Positions 1-9,312 are shown, numbered from the stretch's first letter. The stretch: DNA of 64,000 bases from Porodaedalea pini (GCA_002794775.1 NBAY01000002.1:1798001-1862000), one strand, 5' to 3'. A program made the numbers and translations. The notes: generated by a model from the sequence alone, not told the origin.

Positions 1-375
1 CTTTTACCATTTCCTTTATTATATTCGTCCTTTTCATTATATTTACCCATCTTACACAATCATTCCCACACTACCTTCATTCGTTCCATTCCCGCTCGTT
101 ATGTAATGTTAGGTAATATAGTCTCACGGTCGTCACTATATAAGGTCTCAGGAATCGCATGAACTCCTTGTTCTGCTTTTCCTCTTACCTCCGCGACGAC
201 CTAGGTGAGACTCGTCCCCCTTGTATTAGTTTAGACTTGTATTAATCCTCTTACCTCCGCGACGACCTAGCCTGAGTAAGCGTGTCCCGAGTCTACGCTC
301 GAGTATAGCACGTCCCAGACGACAGTCAGCCGAGGCCTGCCCAGTCCGAGTCGTCTCCCGGGCTCCCGCCTAACA
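1..375 (+). repeat. Left LTR of chromovirus copy 1 (3' 375 of 413 nt)
   Basis: Matches 5830-6204 almost base for base and ends in CTAACA, the inverted partner of the TGTTAG that starts the full-length LTRs. It holds the TATA box, predicted transcription start and R-U5. A direct repeat of about 24 nt (CTCTTACCTCCGCGACGACC core) occurs twice, near 182-205 and 248-271. Confidence 0.95.
137..180 (+). promoter_or_regulatory. LTR promoter: TATA box and predicted transcript start
   Basis: TATATAA lies at 137-143. GTTCTGCTTTT at 170-180 starts 33 nt after the first T of the TATA box. It is the exact complement of the primer-binding site at 377-387, so the transcript very probably starts at G170, as in Tf1-type self-priming elements. 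In copy 2 the TATA box reads TATATGA in both LTRs. Confidence 0.75.
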
Positions 376-376
376 T

Positions 377-387
377 AAAAGCAGAAC
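377..387 (+). other. Self-complementary primer-binding site
   Basis: AAAAGCAGAAC lies one base after the LTR end (CTAACA, then T). It is the perfect reverse complement of LTR 170-180. No host tRNA is needed to explain it. In Tf1/sushi-type chromoviruses the first 11 nt of the mRNA anneal to the PBS and are cleaved to prime minus-strand synthesis. Length and spacing fit that mechanism. Confidence 0.85.
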
Positions 388-1085
388 CTCACCCAGGCTC
401 ATCCCCAGCGTAAGTCGTCGCTGTCGACTCGCCTTCACTCGGTCTAGAGGAGTGCTCCCCTCGACGGACTTGACGTGTAAACCCCCTAAACGACAACCCT
501 CAACCCTGCCCGGACGTTTTCGGACGTTCGTGTATTACGTAAATATATCAACTGACATTTCCCGACCCTGGCTCTACGAATTAGCCTCTGGTGGAGCACG
601 CACCTAACGTGGACGTGGGTAACAAGACGAGTCCAAACTTCGACGACAATCTCGTTTGTAATCTCACTCGGATCCTACCGCCTCGTCATCAACTTCGCTG
701 ACGAACCCGCTCAACGTTGGCGTAACCCCGGATCGAACGCGCAACCGATCCCTGTCCCTCCGCCAACGTCAAGATAGATCTCACCGACGAACAGCAACGG
801 GCCCTTCCTGCTTCAGCCCGTTGGGATCCAGACCGACCAGGCTACGTCACAACCAATAATAGCGGCGTCACTCACGACATCTGGTGGAGTGAAATCCGGC
901 GCAGCTGGTATTCATCAGACGAACGAGGGAGGAGAGCAAGGTGGCCCCCAGCCGCTCCGTCGTCACCTGCACCGTCAACATCTACGGTCAACCTACCACC
1001 GACCCCAGGTCCTTACCGCGAAACCAACAGAGACCCCTCACCGCCGACTCCTCCAGAACCTCCGACACCTGCACCCGAACTCGCG
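388..1085 (+). other. ATG-free, coding-like 5' leader of copy 1
   Basis: No ATG on the + strand occurs between the predicted transcript start (170) and the gag ATG at 1086. Compared with copy 2, two stretches look protein-coding. About 570-755 reads as a conserved peptide containing TWTWVT and ADEP. About 765-1085, in the gag frame and open from 726, contains VKIDLT, VTH, WWS and WYS. Substitutions fall mostly on third positions or are conservative. The first stretch reaches the second frame only through a shift, and the shift differs between copies (a 2-nt indel). Possible explanations are non-AUG initiation, splicing, or a decayed older N-terminus of Gag. Confidence 0.6.
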
Positions 1086-2165
1086 ATGTCAGCAGAAGGT
1101 TTCAGCCAACAGCAAATGGTGCAGATTGCGGCCATCGTTGCGAATGCCTTCGCCCATCAGGCGAACAACGCCCCAGCACCGGTCGCGGCCGCTAACCCCC
1201 CGACCCCCAACATAGATGTCGCCCGGCCACGAGAATTCACTGGTGGCGACGATTACCTCGACTTCAGACGTGAAGTCCTCCTTTTTGTATCCGCAAATCC
1301 AAGTCGATACCCTACGTCAGAGAGTAAGATTTATGTAGCTCTCTCCTACCTGAAGGGTGGTAATGCGGCAACGTGGGCGCAGAACTACGTCGAGGAGTCG
1401 ACAACGTCGGGGATCGTCACCTTCACCGACAGCTGGGAAAGATTCCAGGAACGACTCGACGCCTCGTTCGATGACCCGAATCGCAAGGAGAAAGCACTGA
1501 AGGATTTCCGAGATAAGGTTCAGAAGGACCTAACCGCGGACGAGTTCTTCCAGAAGTTCGACATGATAATTAAGCGCGCCGAGTTGAAAGACGACAGCGT
1601 CATCTGCGATCGCCTCAAGCGGGCGATGAACATTGAGGTGGTCCGTGGAGTGCTAAGGTCGACGCCAGTCCCAACGAAATACGAGGATTGGAAGAACAAG
1701 GCGATTGAAATAGACCGCGGCGAACAGCAGATTTGCGCTATCCAATGAGGACGCGCCTTTCTTCCCCCTCCTCGCCTACCACAACAAGCGCCCCCAGCTC
1801 GCCGTCAGGTAGCGGCCCCTCACGTCGACAGACGCAATGCGACCGGCGTCACCTTTGGAGGCGCTGGTCAACCGATGGACGTCTCGATGAACGAGGCACA
1901 ACGACGACGTGCGTGCTGGATCTGTGGTGGGCTGGGCCACTTTAAAGACAAGTGCCCACAGGCGAAACCGATCATCCAGCGCATGCTGGAACTGATGGCG
2001 CCAGGCGAACGTCGTGTCCTCGCCGACGAGCTCGGAGCGATGAAGGAGTCGGCCTTCGAAGAAGTCGTAGACACTCGGAGGTCGACGGTGGAGGACTATG
2101 TGGAGGAGGAAGGCGATAACGAAGAGGTTGTCGACTCGCAGGGTTTTGCGAATGGTCAGGCGTAG
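1086..2165 (+). pseudogene. gag: Gag of chromovirus copy 1, one nonsense codon
   Basis: First ATG of the transcript. A frame of 360 codons is interrupted only at codon 221 (TGA, 1746-1748); copy 2 has CGA there, so this is a single C-to-T change at a CpG. The rest is in frame and intact. The core contains DYLDFRREVLLF and the retrotransposon Gag signature around YLKGG...W. A C-terminal zinc knuckle CX2CX4HX4C (CWICGGLGHFKDKC) sits at about 1915-1958 and ends before an acidic tail. Gag forms the cytoplasmic particle and binds RNA. The stop would remove the knuckle and all Gag-Pol from this copy unless read through or complemented by copy 2. Confidence 0.9.
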
Positions 2166-2183
2166 CCATCGGGGCGACTGACC
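2141..2183 (+). promoter_or_regulatory. -1 ribosomal frameshift signal, gag-pol (copy 1)
   Basis: The slippery heptamer G GGT TTT (2141-2147) is in phase with gag codons GGT and TTT, matching X XXY YYZ. After a 6-nt spacer, GGTCAG (2154-2159) can pair with CTGACC (2178-2183), and the gag stop (2163-2165) lies in the loop. The pol frame is -1 relative to gag and open from 2120. Copy 2 keeps heptamer, spacer length and both stem arms. Confidence 0.8.
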
Positions 2184-5100
2184 GAGAAGAACAAGAGACG
2201 TCGAATCCGGATCCGCTAAAATATAACCAACCGTTTGTACAATACGTAGATGCGAACAACGTCGATGGTTTTCCCGATTACGAAGTCTCCACCGGTGTGA
2301 ACAAGAATGAAGAGTACGAACAACTGTTCATGAGAGGAACTGGCGGACGCCAGCTGGACCTTCTCCTGACCGTCGAGCATGAAATAGCTGGTGAGGCGAG
2401 AGAGGTGGATGCGCATGCCCTTGTGGATTCGGGATGCACGGGATCCTGCATCGACGTCAGGTTCGTCGAGAGGTACAGGTTGGAAACGAAACGCTACATT
2501 CGACCCCTCGCGGTGCTGAACGCCGATGGCACGCACAATGAGGCCGGATTGATCGAGGAGTACGTTGACGTCGAACTCATGATCGGCCGTCATCGGGAGA
2601 AGATCGTCCTCGCAGTAACGTCCCTAGCGTCATCGAACATCTTCCTGGGGTACGACTGGCTTCGACGTCACAATCCGGAGGTCGACTGGAAAACGGGCTC
2701 GATCGAATTCACCCGCTGTCCAGAAGAATGTGCGATCGAGAGGGAGCCGGTGGAGGACCTAGGCGAGGTGAAGAAAGTGGTGGAGCAGATGAGGAGGGTG
2801 AGTGAGATGCGAATGGACAAGACGTCCTGGCCCGCATACCTCAACGACTACGCCGACGTTTTCAGCGAAAAAGGTTTCGAGAAGCTGCCGGAACACCGAC
2901 CCTGGGACCATGTCATCGACTTGAAGCCCGACTTCAAACCGAGCGACTGTAAGATCTACCCGCTCACACCAACTGAGCAGCAGTCACTCAAGGACTTCCT
3001 TGATGAGAACCTGAAGTCGGGTCGCATTCGACGGTCGATATCGCCCATGGCGTCGCCCTTCTTCTTCATTAAGAAGGCCGACAAATCGCTACGCCCCATC
3101 CAGGATTACCGTAAGCTCAATGACGGTACGATCAAGAACAAGTATCCCCTCCCTCTCATTGACGAACTCGTCGACAAGGTCAAGAAAGCGAAATACATCA
3201 CTAAGCTTGACCTTCGCTGGGGGTACTACAATATCCGGATCCGCGAGGGTGACGAATGGAAAGCAGCGTTTCGCACGAACATGGGCCTCTTCGAACCGAC
3301 GGTCATGTTTTTTGGCCTTTGCAACGCGCCGGCCACGTTCCAGGCCTTTGTCAACCACATCTTTAAGGACCTAATCTATGCGAACTTGATCATCGTATAC
3401 CTCGACGACATCCTGATCCTCTCGGAAACCATTGAGGAGCATATCGACACGTCGAGGCGCGTACTCCAGATCCTCCGAGAGAATGGCCTGTACCTGAAGC
3501 CAGAGAAGTGCGAGTTTGACGCCAAGGTCGTCAAATACCTCGGCCACATCATCGGCAATGGAGAGATCAGGGCTGACCTGGCAAAGACGGAGGCGATTGC
3601 GAACTGGCCAGTCCCACAGAACCTCAAGGAGCTGCAACAGTTCCTCGGCATGGGAAACTGGCTGAGACGGTTTATTAAGGACTACAGCAAGGTGGTCCGA
3701 CCGTTGACGTCGTTAACGGGCAAGAAGGACTGGGTATGGGAGACCGAACAGCAGGAAGCGTTCGAGGAGCTGAGACGACGTCTCTGCTCACCTCCAGTCC
3801 TAGCCATCGCCAATGACGAGGGCCCTTTCCGCGTAGAAGCGGACTCGTTGAACTTTGCGCTCGGTGGTGTGTTGTTGCAGAAGCAGGAAGGGAAGTGGAG
3901 GGTGATCGCCTACAGGTCAGAGGCACTTGAACCGGCGGAACGAAACTATGAGATCTACGACAAGGAGATGCTCGCGATCGTTTCGGCGCTCAAGGAGTGG
4001 CGGCAATACCTCCTTGGCGCTCGCCACAAAATTGAAATCTGGTCCGACCATGCCAACCTCACCTACTTCAGGTCAGCGCAGAAGCTGAGCTATCGTCAAG
4101 CTCGCTGGCGAACCGAACTCGAGGAATTCGACTTCCACCTCGAACACAAGTCGGGGAAGACAATGGGCAAGGCCGACTTGCTGTCACGCAAGGCGGACTA
4201 TGATCAGGGCAAGGATGACAATGACGGCATCGTGTTCATCAAGGAGAAATGGCTGAACCGTGGGGTGGTAAGGACGTCGCGTGATGAAATGTTGGAACGA
4301 GTGGGTGAGGCGCAGAGAGCGCAAGACGAGTCGGAGAGGCCGACGAATATGGTGAAGGTCGACGGGTTGTGGCAGATGAAAGGCAAGGTGTACGTGCCGT
4401 CGACGATGAAGGAAGCAGTATTGCGGGAGTACCACGACTCGACCCTGGCAGGACATCCTGGATCATCGAAGACGGTCGAACTAGTACGTCGAGACTTCTG
4501 GTGGGCGTCAATGTTCTCCGATGTCCGAACATACGTCCGAGGATGCAACCGTTGCCAACGGACGAAAGCCTTAAGAACGTCGAGGTCGAGACCGCTTCAT
4601 CCTAACGCGATCCCTGAAGGTCCCTGGGAGATCGTCACAGTCGACCTAATCGGAGAACTCCCGGACTCTAAGGGACACAATGCAATCTGTGTCTTCGTGG
4701 ACAGATTCTCGAAACAGATGCATGCCATCCCGACAACGACGAAACTGTCAGCGGAAGGCATGGCTCAGTTATACCGAGACCACGTCTTCCACCTCCATGG
4801 CCTACCGAAGAAGATCATCCACGACCGAGGCACACAGTTCGATGCGTCGATGATGAAGGAACTATACAAACTCCTACACATCGAAGGCAACCCGTCAACG
4901 GCATACCACCCACAAACGGATGGTCAGACGGAACGCGTCAATCAAGAGCTCGAACAGTACCTCCGGCTCTTCGTCGATCATCGGCAATCGGACTGGAAGG
5001 ACTGGCTCCCCCTCGCAGAGTTCGCCTACAACAACCGCAAACATTCAGCGACAAGGATGTCACCCTTCTACGCGAACACCGGACATCACCCTATGAGCTT

Positions 5101-5791
5101 TGACACCGTACGAACCTCCTCTGCCAACATGTCGGCGGAAGAATTCGCCAAGCACATCAAGGAGACTCATCGCGTTGCTAAGGACAATCTAGTCAAGGCA
5201 GCAGAAGACATGAAGCACTACCATGACCGGACAGCAGGAGCTTCGGTGGAGTACAAGGCTGGAGACAAAGTCTTCCTTGACGGGCGAAACATCAGTACGG
5301 ACTCGCCGACGAAGAAACTTGCAGACAAATGGTACGGCCCCTTTGACATCGTCGACAAGGTAGGAGCGAGCGCGTACAAGCTCAAACTCCCGAGGCGATG
5401 GAAAAAGGTCCACCCTGTCTTCAACGAAGCCCTGTTGAAACCCGCCGTCGAACCATCCTTTGAAAGCCAGAAGCAACCACCGCCGCCGCCGCCAGACATC
5501 GTTGACAACGAGGAGGAATACGAACTCGAGGAAGTCTTAGACTCACGTCTGCACCGAGGGAAACTACAGTACCTTGTCAAGTGGGTCGGCTACAATGAAC
5601 CTACTTGGCAGCCTGAGACGGACTTCGGCGAGAACGCGAAGGAGGCGATCGCTGAGTTCTACCTCAAACATCCCGGTGCACCTCGGAAACTCGACATCCC
5701 TCGTCAACGACTCCGTCCGCTCTTCGTCGACACCGAGCCTGACGACCGCGATCATGGTTGGTCGGGACGCCCAACCTTGAAGGGGGGGTAA
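2147..5791 (+). CDS. pol: Pol of chromovirus copy 1 (protease-RT-RNase H-integrase-chromodomain)
   Basis: Translated as a Gag-Pol fusion after the frameshift; there is no ATG at its start and the frame is open from 2120. Numbering from the GTG at 2297: aspartic protease motif DSG at residues 44-46; reverse transcriptase with YLDD at 368-371; RNase H with EADS...LGGVLLQK and the DKEM...WSDHANL region; integrase zinc finger (H713, HPG, CNRC); catalytic D783, D843, E879 (spacing 59 and 35); chromodomain about 1073-1128 with YLVKWVGY. The order protease-RT-RNase H-integrase is that of Ty3/gypsy, and the chromodomain places it in chromoviruses, which target H3-methylated chromatin in characterised cases. 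No internal stop is seen. The last codons (LKGG, stop) encode the polypurine tract and abut the LTR. Confidence 0.95.
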   Translation, partial: CEWSGVAIGATDREEQETSNPDPLKYNQPFVQYVDANNVDGFPDYEVSTGVNKNEEYEQLFMRGTGGRQLDLLLTVEHEIAGEAREVDAHALVDSGCTGSCIDVRFVERYRLETKRYIRPLAVLNADGTHNEAGLIEEYVDVELMIGRHREKIVLAVTSLASSNIFLGYDWLRRHNPEVDWKTGSIEFTRCPEECAIEREPVEDLGEVKKVVEQMRRVSEMRMDKTSWPAYLNDYADVFSEKGFEKLPEHRPWDHVIDLKPDFKPSDCKIYPLTPTEQQSLKDFLDENLKSGRIRRSISPMASPFFFIKKADKSLRPIQDYRKLNDGTIKNKYPLPLIDELVDKVKKAKYITKLDLRWGYYNIRIREGDEWKAAFRTNMGLFEPTVMFFGLCNAPATFQAFVNHIFKDLIYANLIIVYLDDILILSETIEEHIDTSRRVLQILRENGLYLKPEKCEFDAKVVKYLGHIIGNGEIRADLAKTEAIANWPVPQNLKELQQFLGMGNWLRRFIKDYSKVVRPLTSLTGKKDWVWETEQQEAFEELRRRLCSPPVLAIANDEGPFRVEADSLNFALGGVLLQKQEGKWRVIAYRSEALEPAERNYEIYDKEMLAIVSALKEWRQYLLGARHKIEIWSDHANLTYFRSAQKLSYRQARWRTELEEFDFHLEHKSGKTMGKADLLSRKADYDQGKDDNDGIVFIKEKWLNRGVVRTSRDEMLERVGEAQRAQDESERPTNMVKVDGLWQMKGKVYVPSTMKEAVLREYHDSTLAGHPGSSKTVELVRRDFWWASMFSDVRTYVRGCNRCQRTKALRTSRSRPLHPNAIPEGPWEIVTVDLIGELPDSKGHNAICVFVDRFSKQMHAIPTTTKLSAEGMAQLYRDHVFHLHGLPKKIIHDRGTQFDASMMKELYKLLHIEGNPSTAYHPQTDGQTERVNQELEQYLRLFVDHRQSDWKDWLPLAEFAYNNRKHSATRMSPFYANTGHHPMSFDTVRTSSANMSAEEFAKHIKETHRVAKDNLVKAAEDMKHYHDRTAGASVEYKAGDKVFLDGRNISTDSPTKKLADKWYGPFDIVDKVGASAYKLKLPRRWKKVHPVFNEALLKPAVEPSFESQKQPPPPPPDIVDNEEEYELEEVLDSRLHRGKLQYLVKWVGYNEPTWQPETDFGENAKEAIAEFYLKHPGAPRKLDIPRQRLRPLFVDTEPDDRDHGWSGRPTLKGG
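5779..5788 (+). other. Polypurine tract (copy 1)
   Basis: GAAGGGGGGG lies three bases before the right LTR (TAA, then TGTTAG). It primes plus-strand DNA synthesis in LTR elements and is also the end of the pol reading frame. Confidence 0.85.
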
Positions 5792-6204
5792 TGTTAGAAC
5801 CTGAACTTTCACCTTTTCCTTTATTTTCCCTTTTACCATTTCCTTTATTATATTCGTCCTTTTCATTATATTTACCCATCTTACACAATCATTCCCACAC
5901 TACCTTCATTCGTTCCATTCCCGCTCGTTATGTAATGTTAGGTAATATAGTCTCACGGTCGTCGCTATATAAGGTCTCAGGAATCGCATGAACTCCTTGT
6001 TCTGCTTTTCCTCTTACCTCCGCGACGACCTAGGTGAGACTCGTCCCCCTTGTATTAGTTTAGACTTGTATTAATCCTCTTACCTCCGCGACGACCTAGC
6101 CTGAGTAAGCGTGTCCCGAGTCTACGCTCGAGTATAGCACGTCCCAGACGACAGTCAGCCGAGGCCTGCCCAGTCCGAGTCGTCTCCCGGGCTCCCGCCT
6201 AACA
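5792..6204 (+). repeat. Right LTR of chromovirus copy 1 (413 bp)
   Basis: Starts TGTTAG, ends CTAACA. Same structure as the left LTR, with TATATAA near 5966-5972 and the self-primer sequence near 5999-6009. It differs from the copy 2 LTRs at several sites, for example in the TATA box and in CCCGCTCGTT versus CCCACTCATT. Confidence 0.95.
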
Positions 6205-6465
6205 GTGCGGAACTCAGTCAGAGGAGGAGGGAGAAGAGAGATATAACGGTGAGCCAGGGGAACTGACACAGCGCAGAGGTAAGGGGACAGCTTCTGGACG
6301 TAGCCAGGTAGAATTGACCAGGTCAAAACTAAGGGATAAGTACAGGAGGACTACCTACTTATATACCCTGCAGCGGCTGCGCACGGACCCAGGAATTAGC
6401 TACTACATAAAGATAGATGAAAGAATGTTGTGGAACTTCGTAGAACAATAGCGTCATAGTATCAG
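6205..6465. other. Non-coding 3' flank of the copia remnant
   Basis: No gene seen. Read on the minus strand it has a TATATAA at about 6357-6366 and could be part of a decayed 3' LTR of the copia element, but I could not align it to a 5' LTR. A run of GATAAG-like repeats lies at about 6540-6580, just inside the copia end. Confidence 0.4.
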
Positions 6466-6589
6466 TCAGCGAATAATGACAGTGTGAGAAAGGGGCGTAA
6501 TGGATATGAGTAAGTCGAAATAGGTGTGATTAGTAATGAGTGGATAAGATATGATAAGATAAGATAAGGGAATAAAATAATTAAAAAGC

Positions 6590-8060
6590 ATCCATGACAT
6601 AAGTTCAGCTTCAGCTACGGCTAGTGATACTAAAGTTTGTCTTTTACTTGACCATGATGTTATTGAATTGCCAAGTTTAAAGAAGTATCCGGATATGGCT
6701 TTATGCCCTTCAGTTTTCATTCCATCAGAGTCAGTATAACCAGTAAGTTGAGTATTTTCAGTTCCGCCGAGTATGAGCCAATAGTCTTTATTTGAGTGTA
6801 AGTATTGAAAACATTGTTTTGTGGCATCAAAATGTTTAATACCAGGGTTAGTTAAATATCTCGTGAGTATTCCACATGTATAGGCAATATCTGGCCTGGT
6901 ACAGTCTGCTGCATATCGCAGTGCTCCAACCATGTTCATGTAAGGTACCTTTTCCATGTAAGTAAGTTCTTCATCATCGGCTGGTGCATCATCAGTTGAT
7001 AATTGTCTCCCTGGCTCCATAGGAGAATTCTTTAGTTTAGCATTTTCTAAATTATAGCGTTTGATAATAGTTTCAATATAGTTTTGTTGCTTTAATGCTA
7101 TAGTTTTAGTTTGACGGTTACGTTTAATTTCAATTCCAAGTAACCAGTGAATTTCATTTCTGTCAGTGTAAGTAACTTCATTTCCAATTTGAGTTTTTAG
7201 TTCAGTTAATAGTTGAGTTGATTTCACAGCTATTGTAATGTCATCGACATGTACAAATAACACAAGTATAGTTTTATTATTTTCTGTTTTGAAAAAGACT
7301 GCATTGTCATTGTCTGATCTGGTTAATCCTATTTTAGTTAAGATTGACATTAGTTTCTTGTACCAACGTCTTCCTGCTTGTTTAAGTCCATATAGTGCTT
7401 TCTTTAATTTCAGTATTTGTCCAGGTTTCAAGTCAGGTAATAGTTTATTATATCCTGGTGGTGGTTTAATGTAAATTTCTTCACCATCTTCAAGTTCGCC
7501 ATACAAGTAGGCTGATTTAATATCTATTTGGTGTATTTCATAGTCATTAGTTGTTGCCCAGGAAAGTATAGTTCGCACAGTACTAAGTCATGCTACTGGT
7601 GCAAATAAGTCATCTGAGTAAAAATCTATTCCTTCTTGTTGCGCATATCCTTGCACAACTAATCTTGCTTTGTATTTGTCAATTCGGCCATTGGCTAACC
7701 GTTTAGTTTTGTAAACAAATCTAGTGCCAATGATATTTGCATTAGTAGGTGGGTAAACATATTCCCAAGTTTGTCTTTCTTTTAATGTTTCAATTTCATC
7801 TTTCATGGCTTTAGCCCATCTAAGTGCATCTGGTCGCTTAATTGCTTGTTGAAAAGTGATGGGGTCGCCAAGTTGTTCATTATTGAATTCATTGAATTCA
7901 GTTAAGTAAATAGCGAGATTAAGTTCTTCAGTATAGTCAAGTCCTCTAGAACGTTTAGTTGGTTTTCTTTGTCGCTCTGATCTTCTTGGTTCAGTAGTTT
8001 CAGTAGGATTGTTTTGATTGTTTTCTAGTGGGGTATCAGTTTGCTCCCCTTCAATTCAAG
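6590..8060 (-). pseudogene. Copia reverse transcriptase-RNase H, one stop and truncated end
   Basis: One frame runs down from about 8060 through the RT N-terminus (RWAKAMKDEI, the FVYKTKR region), FAPVA, then TGA (plus-strand TCA at 7588-7590), then LSTVRTILSWA and the polymerase motif HVDD (canonical YVDD). It continues to the RNase H motif TDSD and SWSSKRQTLVSL...AEAELMS. The stop sits where copia elements have arginine (VARLSTVRTIL), so it looks like CGA to TGA. After AEAELMS the match ends and the rest of RNase H is missing. The upstream piece is the usual linker before RT. Confidence 0.85.
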
Positions 8061-8180
8061 AAGGTGCGACTTCGAGAAATTGGACATTTCTTTCAACGGT
8101 TATTTTCTGATCATGATAAATTCTATGTCCTTTACTTTCTTCATCCCAACATAGCCATCAGCCATAGGATCCTTTAGGAG

Positions 8181-8471
8181 TTAGTTTATTAGTATTTTCT
8201 TCTCTGAAAATGACATGAGTGCCAAATTCATGTAAGTTATCAAAAATATAAGCTTTATTAAATCGCTTAAAGTATGGAGAGATAAAGTTAATTGCCGCTT
8301 TAGGTGTTCTATTATGTATAAAAGTTGAGTAGTTAACGGCTTCTCCCAGAGCTTGTCCGGTAATTTATGTCTGAGTAAGTTTGATCTAACTTGATTTAGT
8401 ATTGTTTGATGAGTTCGCTCAGCTACACCATTTTGTTGTGGAGTATCGTGTACAGTTACAGCCTTTTTCAT
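8181..8471 (-). pseudogene. Copia integrase core, C-terminal fragment
   Basis: Contains TVHDTPQQNGVAER, the signature around the catalytic glutamate of copia integrases, followed by a leucine-rich helix and LPDKLWEKP. The DD part of the catalytic triad should precede it but is absent. The frame runs straight into the foldback at 8456. It decays further down without a clean join to the RT frame. Confidence 0.85.
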
Positions 8472-9312
8472 AAGTCCTGCAACACGTGCATGTCACGTGA
8501 AGTGAGCCGCGTCAGAGCCAAAGTGTCGAAGAATTAGAATGAATGCCTATTTTCTCTGTGAATTCTGCACAGTACCTGCTCATTAAGTACTCAAAAAAAA
8601 AGGCACAGTTCTCAGGAGAAGAAATATGTAAAATATGGAGCAATAAATTGATTGTATAGGCGGGTGGAGATCAAACAAGTGCAGCTGGTCTGTTCTCTTA
8701 CCCATTTCCACTGAGATTCAAAAATTATGGCTCCCCTACATCTACCTATAAAATTCTTTCCTGTATCTGTAAATTAAGTATATGACTATACCAACATCTC
8801 CTGCAAGTTTGAAGCCAATCCATTCAGTATTCATGGTCCAGCAGCAAGATTTGTGTTCTACTCTGCAAGACCTGTTGTGAGAAAAGGAGGGTGGAAAGAG
8901 CTTGAAGTGGAACACAAATCTTGCTGCTGGACCATGAATACTGAATTGATTGGCTTCAAACTTTCAGGAGATGTTGGTATAGTCATATACTTAATTTACA
9001 GATACAGGAAAGAATTTTATAGGTAGATGTAGGGGAGCCATAAGTTTTGAATCTCAGTGGAAATGGGTGAGAGAACAGACCAGCTGCACTTGTTTGATCT
9101 CCACCCGCCTACACAGTCAATTTAATGCTCCATATTTTACATATTTCTTCTCCTGAGAACCATGCCTTTTTTTTTGAGTACTTAATGAGCAGGTACTGTG
9201 CAGAATTCACAGAGAAAATAGGCATTCATTCTAATTTTTCGACACTTTGGCTCTGACACGGCTCACTTCACGTGACATGCACATGTCGCAGGACTTATGA
9301 AAAAGGCTGTAA
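8456..9312. repeat. 857-bp foldback (403-bp inverted repeat, 51-bp loop) inside copia integrase
   Basis: 8456-8858 is the near-perfect reverse complement of 8910-9312. Arms are of equal length (403 nt), with a few per cent mismatches and a 51-nt spacer (8859-8909). The outer 15-20 nt of each arm (plus-strand ACAGCCTTTTTCATAAGTCC and its complement) reads into copia coding sequence on the right. The palindrome therefore includes or duplicates host-element sequence, and no direct target duplication is visible. It replaces roughly 130 codons of integrase core. No open frame of note is inside. It could be a foldback/MITE-like insertion or an inverted duplication made during template switching. 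Confidence 0.85.

Larger units (their letters stand above)
1..6204 (+). mobile_element. Ty3/gypsy chromovirus, copy 1 (left LTR truncated by window)
   Basis: Element with LTRs, leader, gag, -1 frameshift, pol (protease, RT, RNase H, integrase, chromodomain), polypurine tract and right LTR. The window starts at LTR nucleotide 39, judged against the complete 413-bp right LTR, so 38 nt and the left target duplication lie outside. The two LTRs differ at least at LTR nt 173 (A at 135, G at 5964), and gag has a nonsense codon, so this copy is older than copy 2 at 46252-52495. Both copies point the same way. The 3' flank is GTGCG, but the target duplication cannot be checked. Confidence 0.95.

Noticed and set aside
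2216..5866. Many antisense and alternate-frame ORFs across the chromovirus pol (also in copy 2)
   Set aside because: They mirror the codon structure of pol, have no domains and recur only because pol recurs.
1..6204. RIP-type hypermutation of the chromovirus copies
   Set aside because: Only isolated C-to-T or G-to-A differences are seen; pol is intact in both copies, which argues against heavy RIP.
6205..6448. Clear 3' LTR for the copia element
   Set aside because: A TATA-like site and TGTT/AACA ends can be picked out, but no matching 5' LTR was found, so it is only mentioned as possible.
8456..9312. Foldback as a CRISPR array or tRNA cluster
   Set aside because: It is one long inverted repeat, not spaced direct repeats, and shows no tRNA boxes; the genome is eukaryotic.
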